Source of the DNA: Planctomycetota bacterium
GTDB lineage: Bacteria; Planctomycetota; Planctomycetia; Planctomycetales; Planctomycetaceae
Length of the DNA stretch: 64,000 nucleotides
Direction: 5' to 3'
Assembly (NCBI GenBank): GCA_003388505.1
Contig: QQVO01000015.1
Span: 381,501 to 445,500 of the forward strand
The notes under the pieces are model-generated. The model was not told the DNA's origin, searched no databases, and saw nothing but the letters and a program-made list of their open reading frames with translations. Shown piece after piece: positions 8,442-16,374 of the stretch (positions are counted from its first letter, which is position 1; every line of letters starts with the position of its first letter). Position numbers and translations under genes: made by a program.

Positions 8442-9491
8442 TCAGTCGAGCTTCTTCAACTCGCTGACGATGTCGGCGGGAGTCGGCCGGTCGGCGAAGG
8501 TGTTCGCCCGTTTGGCGTATCGCAGAACGCCGTCCTTATCGATGATGAACGTTGCCGGGCGGTTGCTCCACTCCACGTGAATCCGCATCTGGAACACAAC
8601 GCCGTACATCGCGCTGACAGTCAATGAAGGATCCATGAGCAACGGGTAATTCAGGTCGTCGGTGCTCAGCCCCGTCTCCTTCATCATCGCCCGGGCCGAA
8701 TAAATCTCATGCGGATCGATCGCCAGTAACTGCGCATCGACTTCATCGATACTGCCAAGGGCCTCGCGCAACTGCGCCAGTTGTCGGTGGCAGACGGGTC
8801 AGGTGTCGCCGTAAACAAACACCAGCACCACAGCGTTTTCGCCGTGAAAGTCAGCCAGCCGGACTGTCCCGCCCTGCGCGGAAGAGAGTTCGAATTCCGG
8901 CGCCGGTTCGCCAATCCTGGCGGAATCGATTGTCGCCGCGGACCATCCTCGAAGAGTCTCGACGACGCTCTCTTCAAGAACCGCTCCGTCGCGTCCGACT
9001 GCGTACGAGATGTGCTTCAGCACATCTCCGTTGGATTCATTCTGACTCAATCCTGCCCAATCGACGTCTACCCCGAGCATGCCCAGCGAGTCGACAGCGT
9101 AGAGCCTTACAGTCGCGTTTTCGTCCTCACGGGCTGCCTGCCGCAGCGCATCTGCAGCATCCGTTGCAGGAAGATAACCAAGGGTCTGCGCCGCCAGAAT
9201 CCGTTGCGGTTCGTCTCCCGATTTCAGTCGCGCTACCAAAGGCGATACGGCATCCCGTCCGTGCAGGACCAGTTGGTGGAATGCCTCCATCCGGAGTTCC
9301 CAACCGTCATCGTCCGCTTCCCGCATGTAGCCGCCGGGTTCGCGCCGCGACTTCTCCGTCCACGCGGCTTCGTCCCAGCCTGCGGCAAAGCGATCGATCC
9401 AGTCTTGCGGCGTATCGGCCGGCTCTTCCGCGGCGACCAGCCCACCGGCAAGAACTCCCAGAAGCACAGGCAGGATGCGGAGTATCGACAC
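8442..9491 (-). CDS. HEAT-repeat / AhpC-TSA redoxin fusion, putative selenoprotein (in-frame TGA)
   Basis: Read straight through an in-frame TGA at 8799-8801, this is one 349-residue exported protein; read conventionally it breaks into a 230-residue piece and a C-terminal remainder that lacks the active site. Order: signal peptide (residues 1-20, ending V-A-A), a HEAT-like helical region (about 65-155), then a peroxiredoxin/thioredoxin fold (about 190-349). The TGA falls in V-F-V-Y-G-D-T-[TGA]-P-V-C-H-R-Q-L, where the family has C-P-V-C, so residue 231 would be selenocysteine with the resolving Cys at 234 (a U-x-x-C centre). Sequence on both sides aligns with one fold and no frame change, so a random nonsense mutation is less likely but not excluded (TGC to TGA is one base). 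The start is GTG with gggaag upstream. No selA, selB, selC or selD is in the window. Confidence 0.75.
8769..8783 (-). promoter_or_regulatory. SECIS-like hairpin after the in-frame TGA
   Basis: On the minus strand, 15 nt after the TGA, caactg-gcg-cagttg forms a 6-bp hairpin with a 3-nt loop beginning with G. The loop begins 21 nt after the TGA. This meets the loose description of bacterial SECIS elements (short apical stem, G in the first loop positions, roughly 16-37 nt from UGA). It is small, and the fold was judged by eye. Confidence 0.5.
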
Positions 9492-9650
9492 AGCGACTTC
9501 CCGATTTGGAGGACGGACTACGAATCAGGCTCCCGATTTGAGGATACACATCGACCGAAAGAAACACTAGATTGTTGTTCAGCCCGGCCGACCGGCATGT
9601 TTGGGACGTTGTGAAACTCCGGGAAACCGTCACGCAGATGAGAGCGCACG

Positions 9651-10106
9651 ATGCCGACAGTCAAACTCCGCCGCAAGGACGTTCCGAAAGGCGCCAACCT
9701 CTGCGAATACTGCACCGCCAAGTGCTGCGGCTATTTCGCGCTGCCCATGGACACGCCGACCGACCTCGACGACTTTGACCACATCCGCTGGTACATGATG
9801 CACGGCCGGGTCTCGGTCTTCGTGGAAGACGACGTCTGGTATCTGATGGTCCACTCCGTCTGTCAGCACCTGCAGGAAGACCACCGTTGCGGCGTTTATG
9901 AGGAGCGTCCGGGGATCTGCCGAAAGTACACGACCGACGAGTGCGAATTCGACGACGACGCCCTGTACGACAAGTTCTTCGAAACTCCCGAGCAGATCTG
10001 GGAATACGCCGAGTCGGTCTGCGGCCCCCGCAAGCCGCTCAGAAAGTTTTCCGCCGCCCGGCCGGCGGCGACGGATCTCAAGCTGCCCGTTCTGGCGGGG
10101 ACGTAG
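9651..10106 (+). CDS. YkgJ-family cysteine cluster protein
   Basis: A 151-residue protein with the zinc/iron-chelating Cys cluster of the YkgJ/UPF0153 family: C-E-Y-C-T-A-K-C-C near residues 18-26, then V-C-Q-H-L near 71, R-C-G-V-Y near 80, and I-C-R-K-Y near 90. The cluster probably binds a metal ion or iron-sulfur centre. Its role is unknown; the family is small and cytoplasmic. The gene is monocistronic as far as can be seen, followed by a 444-bp repeat-bearing gap. Confidence 0.85.
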   Translation: MPTVKLRRKDVPKGANLCEYCTAKCCGYFALPMDTPTDLDDFDHIRWYMMHGRVSVFVEDDVWYLMVHSVCQHLQEDHRCGVYEERPGICRKYTTDECEFDDDALYDKFFETPEQIWEYAESVCGPRKPLRKFSAARPAATDLKLPVLAGT

Positions 10107-10138
10107 TGGTTTCCAGTGAACGGTTGACGGTTCACAGG

Positions 10139-10419
10139 TGTCAGTAACACACAACTCGGCTGGGGCGCGGCCCCGAGAAACCGGGCTCAGGGGATTCTCG
10201 AATAGGACACAGAGTTTCGCGGATTTGGCGGATCAGCACGGATTTCGTGGGGTATTCCTCAATAGGCGGCAGCGCCGAGACCGCATCGATTCAGGCGGGA
10301 ACACTCTGCACTCCACAGAAAGCAATCAGCGAAAATCGGTCCAATCCGTGGTCATCCGCGTTCCATTCGAATTTCTCGGAGAGCCGCTCAATCGGGGTTC
10401 GAGAGATGAGTGTCAACGA
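10139..10419 (+). repeat. Long dispersed repeat, copy 1 (about 280 bp)
   Basis: It aligns over its full length with 54286-54565 and in its first third with the minus strand of 34755-34860. Shared blocks include gattctcgaa, ggcggatcagcacggattt, ggcggcagcgccgag, gcatcgattcag, and tccgtggtcatccgcgttcc. It fills most of the 444-bp gap 10107-10550 between the YkgJ-type gene and hisS; open frames within it follow the repeat and are not credible genes. Confidence 0.9.
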
Positions 10420-10518
10420 AAGCGGTTCACAGGTGTCCTGCTGTGGACGCTCAAGACTTATCACTCCCGCGCTCGTCAAATAACCGGACCTCCGTCGACC
10501 CGCCGTCTCTCCACCGCC

Positions 10519-10543
10519 AACTGAAAACCGACAACTGACAACT
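10519..10543 (+). repeat. Short element CTGAAAACYGACMACTGACRACT, upstream of hisS
   Basis: The sequence aactgaaaaccgacaactgacaact ends seven bases before the hisS start. Related sequences sit directly before recO (34632-34648, same sense as the gene) and before hpt (59696-59727, opposite sense). Confidence 0.7.
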
Positions 10544-10550
10544 CCCCTCC

Positions 10551-11882
10551 GTGTCCGATTCGCTGATCAAACCGCAGACGCTGAAGGGCTTTCGCGACTA
10601 CCTGCCGGGCGCGGCCCTGGCGCGCGAGAAGCTCACGGAGATCGCGCGCGAGGTCTACCGCAGCTACGGGTTCAGCCCGATTGATACGCCGGCGCTGGAA
10701 TACAGCCAGATTCTGCTCGGCAAGGGGGGGGACGAGTCGGACAAGCAACTCTTTCGCTTCACCGATCAGGGTGAGCGCGACGTGGCGATGCGGTTCGACC
10801 TCACCGTCCCGTTCGCCCGCTTCGCAGCGCAGCACCTGAACGACATCGGAACTCCGTTCAAGCGGTATCACATTGGCACGGTCTGGCGGGCCGAGAAGCC
10901 GCAGCGCGGACGCTACCGGGAGTTCATGCAGTGCGACTTCGACACCATCGGCACCGATTCCAACGCCTCGGATATCGAGACGCTGCTGGTCATACACGAT
11001 CTGATGGAGCGGATTGGATTCACGGCGTTCACGATCCGCGTCAACCATCGCAAGCTGTTGAACGGGCTGCTGGAGAGTCTCGGCCTGGCCGACAAGTCGG
11101 CGGCCGTGCTGCGGGCGCTCGACAAGCTTCCGAAGATCGGCGCGGACGCTGTGACAAGCGAACTGACGGCAGCGGCCGGCACATCCTCTGAACAGGCGGA
11201 AAAGGTGCTTGCGTTCGCCGGATTGACCGGGGCTCCCGAACAGATTCTCACAGACGTTGAGAAACAGCTTGCGGGGAACGAGACCGGGCTGGATGGAGTC
11301 GCGCGGTTGCGGGAGCTATTCGACTGCGCGGCGCAGGCCGGTTTGCCGTCCGAGCGGATCGCACTCGACGTGTCGATCGCACGCGGGCTCGACTACTACA
11401 CCGGCACGATCTACGAGACCTTCCTGAACGATCTCCCGCAGATCGGAAGCGTCTGTTCGGGAGGCCGCTACGACAACCTGGCCGGCCTGTTCACCCGTCA
11501 GCCGCTGCCGGGGGTCGGGGCGAGCCTCGGTCTCGATCGTCTGCTGGCCGCGATGGAGGAACTCGGCCTCACGGGCGACGTGTCGACCCCGGCGGAGGTG
11601 CTCATTGTATTCTTCGACGCCAACCACACCGGCCGTTACATGCGGCTGGGCCGCCTCCTCCGGCAGAGCGGAATCGCGGCGGAAGTCTTTCCCCAGGCGA
11701 AGGCGCTGAAGAAGCAGCTTCAGTACGCGGACCGCAAGGGTTTCCGAGTCGCTCTGATCGCGGGCGACCGCGAATTCGCCGACGGCGTGTGGCAGGTGAA
11801 GGATCTCCAGCAGCAGGAGCAACAGACCGTCGCGGATGATGGAATTGTCGAAGCCGTCCGAGGCATCCTCGCCTCCGCCTGA
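10551..11882 (+). CDS. hisS: Histidine--tRNA ligase
   Basis: A 443-residue class II aminoacyl-tRNA synthetase that charges tRNA-His in the cytoplasm. It shows motif 1 (G-F-R-D-Y-L-P near residue 14), motif 2 (G-T-V-W-R-A-E-K-P-Q-R-G-R-Y-R-E-F near 108), the HisA signature R-G-L-D-Y-Y-T-G near 276, and the C-terminal anticodon-binding domain from about 345. The length is normal for the family. The start is GTG at 10551, directly after a repeat element and without a clear Shine-Dalgarno. It stands alone, flanked by a repeat-filled gap upstream and by bioB about 220 bp downstream. Confidence 0.97.
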   Translation: MSDSLIKPQTLKGFRDYLPGAALAREKLTEIAREVYRSYGFSPIDTPALEYSQILLGKGGDESDKQLFRFTDQGERDVAMRFDLTVPFARFAAQHLNDIGTPFKRYHIGTVWRAEKPQRGRYREFMQCDFDTIGTDSNASDIETLLVIHDLMERIGFTAFTIRVNHRKLLNGLLESLGLADKSAAVLRALDKLPKIGADAVTSELTAAAGTSSEQAEKVLAFAGLTGAPEQILTDVEKQLAGNETGLDGVARLRELFDCAAQAGLPSERIALDVSIARGLDYYTGTIYETFLNDLPQIGSVCSGGRYDNLAGLFTRQPLPGVGASLGLDRLLAAMEELGLTGDVSTPAEVLIVFFDANHTGRYMRLGRLLRQSGIAAEVFPQAKALKKQLQYADRKGFRVALIAGDREFADGVWQVKDLQQQEQQTVADDGIVEAVRGILASA

Positions 11883-12030
11883 TCCTTTATGGCCCCCGTC
11901 AACAACAGGTCGAATCGTTGCAACCAAGAGAGGGCTGGTCCCAAGAGACTGCTTCGCCGATTGCCTGTCAGGGCGCGGCATGGTTAAATTCCCACCAGAG
12001 TTGCGGTAGAGTTTGCCCTTTGAATGAACC

Positions 12031-12084
12031 GACCGACTCGCGCCGCGAGTCGGTCACATAGCCTGCGGCCGGCGGGCCGCGCAG
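12031..12084 (+). other. Two adjacent strong hairpins before bioB
   Basis: The palindrome gaccgactcg-cgccg-cgagtcggtc occupies 12031-12055, and ctgcggcc-ggcg-ggccgcgcag occupies 12063-12084, ending 19 bp before the bioB start. Neither has a T-tract. They could terminate hisS transcription or act on bioB; nothing matches a BirA operator that I can recognise. Confidence 0.5.
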
Positions 12085-12103
12085 ATTGCTGGTGGCGGCA
12101 TTC

Positions 12104-13126
12104 ATGACAGCGACGGAATCGAACTGGAACCGGCTGGCGGAGAAATCGCTCGCCGGAGAGTTACTTGAGCGTGACGAAGCGCACGCCGTTCTCGATTGCC
12201 CGGACGACGATCTGCTCGACCTGCTCTCCGCCGCCTTTCGTGTGCGGCGGGAACACTTCGGCAGGCAGGTGCAGTTGTATTATCTGACCAATGCCAAGAG
12301 CGGTCTCTGCCCGGAGGACTGCGGCTACTGTTCGCAGTCGGCGGTTTCCGGCGCCGAGATTCCGAAATACCGCTTTCGCACGGCCGATGAACTCCTCGCC
12401 GGCGCGCGAACGGCGAGCGCGGCGCAGGCCCGAACCTATTGCATCGTGGCGAGCGGCCGGGGACCGTCCGACCGGGAGGTCGAACACGTCGCCGGGGCGG
12501 TCCGTAAGATCAAGGACGAACTCGGCATGCACATCTGCGCCTGCCTGGGACTGCTGAGTCCCCAACAGGCCCAAGTCCTCGCGGAGGCCGGCGTCGATCG
12601 CATCAACCACAATCTCAACACCAGCCACCGTTACTACGACAAAATCTGCTCGACACACACCTACCAGGACCGGCTCGACACGCTCCGAGTCTCAAGCGAC
12701 GCCGGCATGGAACTCTGCAGCGGACTGATCGTCGGTATGGGGGAGACGACCGACGACGTGATCGACGTGGTGCTCGACCTGCGCGGGCTGAATGTCGCTT
12801 CGATTCCGGTCAATTTTCTGAATTCGATCGACGGCACCCCGCTGGAAGCGATGGACGTTCTCAATCCCCGCTACTGCCTGAAGGTGCTCTGCCTGTTGCG
12901 GCTGATCCATCCCCGCACGGAAATCCGCATCGCGGGCGGCCGGGAAGTCAATCTTCGTTCGCTCCAGGCGCTGGGGCTGTATGCAGCCAATTCGATGTTC
13001 GTCAGCGACTATCTCACAACTCCCGGTCAGCCGGCCGAAGCCGATCATGCGATGATTGCCGATCTGGGTTTCGAAGTCGTCGTCGCAGGCTGCGAGTCTC
13101 ACCAACCTTCCGCCCCGCGTTCCTGA
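12104..13126 (+). CDS. bioB: Biotin synthase
   Basis: A 340-residue radical-SAM enzyme that inserts sulfur into dethiobiotin, the last step of biotin synthesis. The [4Fe-4S] motif is C-P-E-D-C-G-Y-C (CxxxCxxC, about residues 65-72), and the region with N-L-N-T-S, which contacts substrate in the family, follows near residue 165. The auxiliary-cluster ligands (Cys near 141 and 201, Arg in the I-R-I-A-G-G-R segment near 275) are present. I chose ATG 12104 over the TTG at 12086 because the protein then starts M-T-A-T-E, at the usual distance from the first conserved segment. No other bio genes are in the window. Confidence 0.95.
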   Translation: MTATESNWNRLAEKSLAGELLERDEAHAVLDCPDDDLLDLLSAAFRVRREHFGRQVQLYYLTNAKSGLCPEDCGYCSQSAVSGAEIPKYRFRTADELLAGARTASAAQARTYCIVASGRGPSDREVEHVAGAVRKIKDELGMHICACLGLLSPQQAQVLAEAGVDRINHNLNTSHRYYDKICSTHTYQDRLDTLRVSSDAGMELCSGLIVGMGETTDDVIDVVLDLRGLNVASIPVNFLNSIDGTPLEAMDVLNPRYCLKVLCLLRLIHPRTEIRIAGGREVNLRSLQALGLYAANSMFVSDYLTTPGQPAEADHAMIADLGFEVVVAGCESHQPSAPRS

Positions 13127-13334
13127 CGCCTGACTCCAACCGGCCTCAACAAAAACTCGCTTGCCAACTTGCAGGCTGCGGCATTCGAACCACACGATTC
13201 GCCGCCGCCAGGATGCACATTCGAATCCCCAATGAAGGGTCCAGCGCGGCTGGTTTGCCACAACAAAACAGAATCCAATGACCGAAGCGAAACATGCGCG
13301 CACATCTCACTAACTTCCAGCCGAAAGACTCTGA

Positions 13335-15485
13335 ATGAATTCGGGCGCGAACCGGCTGCACAGCCACTTCTCACCCCGGCCACTTTCGGCCGGTCTGGTC
13401 GATCCGCCGCGCGGGTCGGCCGCGACTGCCCGCAACGACTCCACGGACTCGCTGACAAGAGCGATCCGCCGCACCACCGGCTGCTTGCTCTCCCGCCAGG
13501 CCCCGGAGGGCTACTGGGTGGCCGAACTGGAAGGCGACACGATTCTCGAGTCGGAGTACGCCCTGCTCTTGACCTATCTCGGCCGGGGCGACTCTGAGAC
13601 GGTCAAGCGGCTTGCGCAGCACATCCTGGCGCAGCAGTTGCCCGAGGGGGGCTGGTCGCTCTATCCCGGCGGACCGATCGAGATCAGCGGGTCGGTCAAG
13701 GCGTACTGGACGCTCAAGATCGCCGGCCACGATCCTGAGTCGGAACCGATGCAACGGGCGCGGCGCGCGATTCTCGCGGCCGGCGGCGTTGAAAAGGTCA
13801 ACAGTTTCACCCGTTACTACCTCGCCCTGCTGGGAGCAATCGAGTATCGCCAGTGCCCCGCCGTGCCGCCGGAGCTAATGCTCATCCCGGCCTGGGCTCC
13901 GATGAACATCTATGAAATGTCGGCCTGGTCGCGGACGATTCTCGTGCCGCTCAGCCTGCTGTGGGCCTTCCAACCGGTCAGCCGTTTGCCGGAAGAACTG
14001 CAGATCCGCGAACTGTTCTGCAACTTCCCCGAAGAGCTTCCCGTCACAATGGGGCCGAGCGAGTCGCTGGACGACCTCAGCCGCAAGCGGCGGCTCCCCT
14101 GGGAGAAGATCTTCCGGCTTGTCGACCGCTGCTGGAAAGGGCTGGAAGGGCTGCGGATCAAGCCGTTTCGCGGACTCGCCAAGCGCCGGGCGCATGCCTG
14201 GATGGTGGAACGGTTCGCCGAGAGCGACGGCCTGGGCGCGATCTTTCCGCCGATCATCTGGAGCGTCGTCGCGCTGAAATGCCTGGGGTACGAAGAGGAC
14301 TCTGCCGAGGTCGCCGCGGCGCTGGGGGAACTGGAAGCGCTCATGCTCGACGACGAGGACGGAGGGCTCCGGCTGCAGCCGTGCAAGTCGCCCGTGTGGG
14401 ATACGGCATTGACGGTGTGCGCCCTGCGCGAGGCGGGAGTCCGTCCTGATGACGAGCAACTCCAGCGGACCGTTAACTGGCTGCTCAGCAAGGAGGTCCG
14501 CCGACGGGGGGACTGGTCGATGCGAAACCGGGGTCTGGAACCGGGCGGGTGGTTCTTCGAATACCACAACGCCTTCTACCCCGACCTGGACGACACGGCA
14601 ATGGTGGCGATGGCGCTCGGCGAATGCCTCTCCAGCGATCGGCACACCGACTGGATGGCGGCGCTGATCGCCACCGGCCCTCAGGGACACACGAACAACG
14701 CCGACCTGGCCGCCGTCGTCTCCGGGCAAACGAGCGATCCGGCGGAATTCGACCGGGACTTGCAGCGGATTGAACCGATTCTCGGAGCGCTTGGACGGGG
14801 CGTGAAATGGGCGCTGGGGATGCAGTGCTCCAATGGCGGCTGGGGCGCATTCGACCGGGACAACGATCGTGAACTGCTGACGCGCGTCCCCTTCGCCGAC
14901 CACAATGCGATGATCGATCCACCGACGGCCGACATTACGGCGCGGGTGCTGGAGATGTTCGGCCGGCTCGGCGCCGATCCCGACCATCCCTCCTTGCAGA
15001 AAGCGATTGACTTCGTCTGGTCGCACCAGGAACCGGACGGCGCGTGGTACGGACGCTGGGGCGTGAACTACATCTACGGTACCTGGCAGGTGCTGGTCGG
15101 CCTGCAGCAGATGGGGGTGAGCCCGTCCGACCCACGGATCCAGGCGGGTGCAAAGTGGCTGAGAGACAAGCAACAGCCAAGCGGGGCGTGGGGAGAAACT
15201 CCCGCAAGTTATGACAATCCCGAACTGCGCGGCACAGGCGAGGCGACCGCGTCGCAGACGGCCTGGGCGCTGATGGGACTAATGGCGGCCGGGGAGATCG
15301 ATTCCGAGGCCGTCCGGCGGGGCGTCGCCTGGCTCATTGAGACGCAGCAGTCCGACGGGACATGGGTTGAAGAGCCGTTCACCGGCACCGGCTTTCCACG
15401 CGTGTTCTACCTCAGATACCACCTGTACCCGGTCTACTTCCCGTTGATGGCGCTGGGACGCTATGCGCGGCTGACTGGCGAATGA
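13335..15485 (+). CDS. shc: Squalene-hopene cyclase
   Basis: A 716-residue cyclase that converts squalene to hopene/hopanol, the scaffold of membrane hopanoids; it acts at the membrane interface. The protonating D-x-D-D motif is present (P-D-L-D-D-T-A-M). Several QW repeats are visible, for example Q-E-P-D-G-A-W near residue 560, and Q-Q-S-D-G-T-W near the C-terminus. The length is slightly above the bacterial average because of a 40-residue N-terminal tail before the first alpha-barrel. No hpn accessory genes or squalene synthase genes are nearby. It converges with trpF. Confidence 0.95.
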   Translation: MNSGANRLHSHFSPRPLSAGLVDPPRGSAATARNDSTDSLTRAIRRTTGCLLSRQAPEGYWVAELEGDTILESEYALLLTYLGRGDSETVKRLAQHILAQQLPEGGWSLYPGGPIEISGSVKAYWTLKIAGHDPESEPMQRARRAILAAGGVEKVNSFTRYYLALLGAIEYRQCPAVPPELMLIPAWAPMNIYEMSAWSRTILVPLSLLWAFQPVSRLPEELQIRELFCNFPEELPVTMGPSESLDDLSRKRRLPWEKIFRLVDRCWKGLEGLRIKPFRGLAKRRAHAWMVERFAESDGLGAIFPPIIWSVVALKCLGYEEDSAEVAAALGELEALMLDDEDGGLRLQPCKSPVWDTALTVCALREAGVRPDDEQLQRTVNWLLSKEVRRRGDWSMRNRGLEPGGWFFEYHNAFYPDLDDTAMVAMALGECLSSDRHTDWMAALIATGPQGHTNNADLAAVVSGQTSDPAEFDRDLQRIEPILGALGRGVKWALGMQCSNGGWGAFDRDNDRELLTRVPFADHNAMIDPPTADITARVLEMFGRLGADPDHPSLQKAIDFVWSHQEPDGAWYGRWGVNYIYGTWQVLVGLQQMGVSPSDPRIQAGAKWLRDKQQPSGAWGETPASYDNPELRGTGEATASQTAWALMGLMAAGEIDSEAVRRGVAWLIETQQSDGTWVEEPFTGTGFPRVFYLRYHLYPVYFPLMALGRYARLTGE

Positions 15486-15542
15486 ATGCAAGCGGCGGCG
15501 ATGCTGCGGTTTATCTCGCCACGTGAGTCGTGAGAGATTCGT

Positions 15543-16184
15543 CTACCGGCCGCGCGCGCTCGCGATGAAGGCCGCAACGGAATTGAGATCTTTGCCGCCG
15601 GAAGAAGACTCCACGCCGCTGGCGACGTCTACGCCCCAGGGGTGAACGACCTCGATGGCCTGACGGATGTTGTCCGGCTTCAGGCCGCCGGCCAGGATGA
15701 GGGGCGGCCAGTCCGCCTGCCATCCGGTCGCAAGAGTCTCCCACGGCGCGGTGTGACCCGTCCCGCCGTACGCTCCCTCTACCCGCGCGTCGATCAGGCA
15801 GGCGCGCAGCGGGATTCCGAGCGTCTGATACCGATCCAGATCGGCCGCGATGGACGGCAGGTCGCCGTCGCCCACGCGAAAGGCGCGGATGACCTGCAGC
15901 CCGTTGAGCCGGCCGACGAATTCCGGCGACTCATCGCCGTGCAACTGGACCGTCCGGATGCCGCAAGTCCGACAGACTTCAGCGACGCGTTCGGCCGTGG
16001 CATTCACGAACACGGCCACCGGCTCGACGTCTGGTGGGAGCCCGGCAACGATCTTGGCTGCCGTTTCTTGCTCGACGCAGCGCGGCGATTGATCGTAGAA
16101 GTTCAGTCCGATCGCATCCGGCGCGAGAGCCGCCACGCGCTCGGCCGTCTCGACGTTCCTGATTCCGCAGATCTTGATCCACAT
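15543..16184 (-). CDS. trpF: Phosphoribosylanthranilate isomerase
   Basis: A 213-residue TIM-barrel enzyme of tryptophan synthesis that converts phosphoribosylanthranilate to its deoxyribulose isomer. It begins with the classic K-I-C-G-I (catalytic Cys7) and carries V-Q-L-H-G near residue 84, the catalytic Asp in C-L-I-D-A, and the phosphate-binding L-A-G-G-L and G-V-D-V-A-S-G-V-E motifs. No other trp gene is in the window, so trpF is detached from any trp operon. Its 3' end faces shc 57 bp away. Confidence 0.95.
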   Translation of the reverse strand: MWIKICGIRNVETAERVAALAPDAIGLNFYDQSPRCVEQETAAKIVAGLPPDVEPVAVFVNATAERVAEVCRTCGIRTVQLHGDESPEFVGRLNGLQVIRAFRVGDGDLPSIAADLDRYQTLGIPLRACLIDARVEGAYGGTGHTAPWETLATGWQADWPPLILAGGLKPDNIRQAIEVVHPWGVDVASGVESSSGGKDLNSVAAFIASARGR

Positions 16185-16319
16185 GGCTGGTGCTACATCG
16201 ACCGAGAGGATTCGCTGATCGCATCATAGCAGGCACCCGGTTAAGCCTCGCTCCCGTCGAGCCGAATCCGCCCGGCATGCCGCTTGAGTCGCGAGAGGTT
16301 GGAGCGTTGGCGGCCATTT

Positions 16320-16345
16320 GGCCGAAGTCTCACGACTTCGGCTAC
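16320..16345. repeat. Short palindromic repeat, copy 2 (aagtctcacgactt core)
   Basis: The segment ggccgaagtctcacgacttcggctac folds as GCCGAAGTC-TCAC-GACTTCGGC, a perfect 9-bp stem, and repeats the unit at 2778-2800. It lies 30 bp beyond the end of the minus-strand ABC transporter gene, where a terminator would be expected. Confidence 0.8.
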
Positions 16346-16374
16346 GTCGATGCGCATCCCGTTGGAAATAGGCG

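Noticed and set aside
8799-8801. TGA as a simple nonsense mutation or general codon reassignment
   Set aside because: Reassignment is excluded because many intact genes in the window end in TGA. A mutation cannot be excluded from sequence alone, but the exact placement at the redox Cys and the hairpin favour Sec.
10247-10483. Small genes within the 10.1-10.5 kb gap
   Set aside because: The frames follow the dispersed repeat, differ between the copies, and have no ribosome sites.
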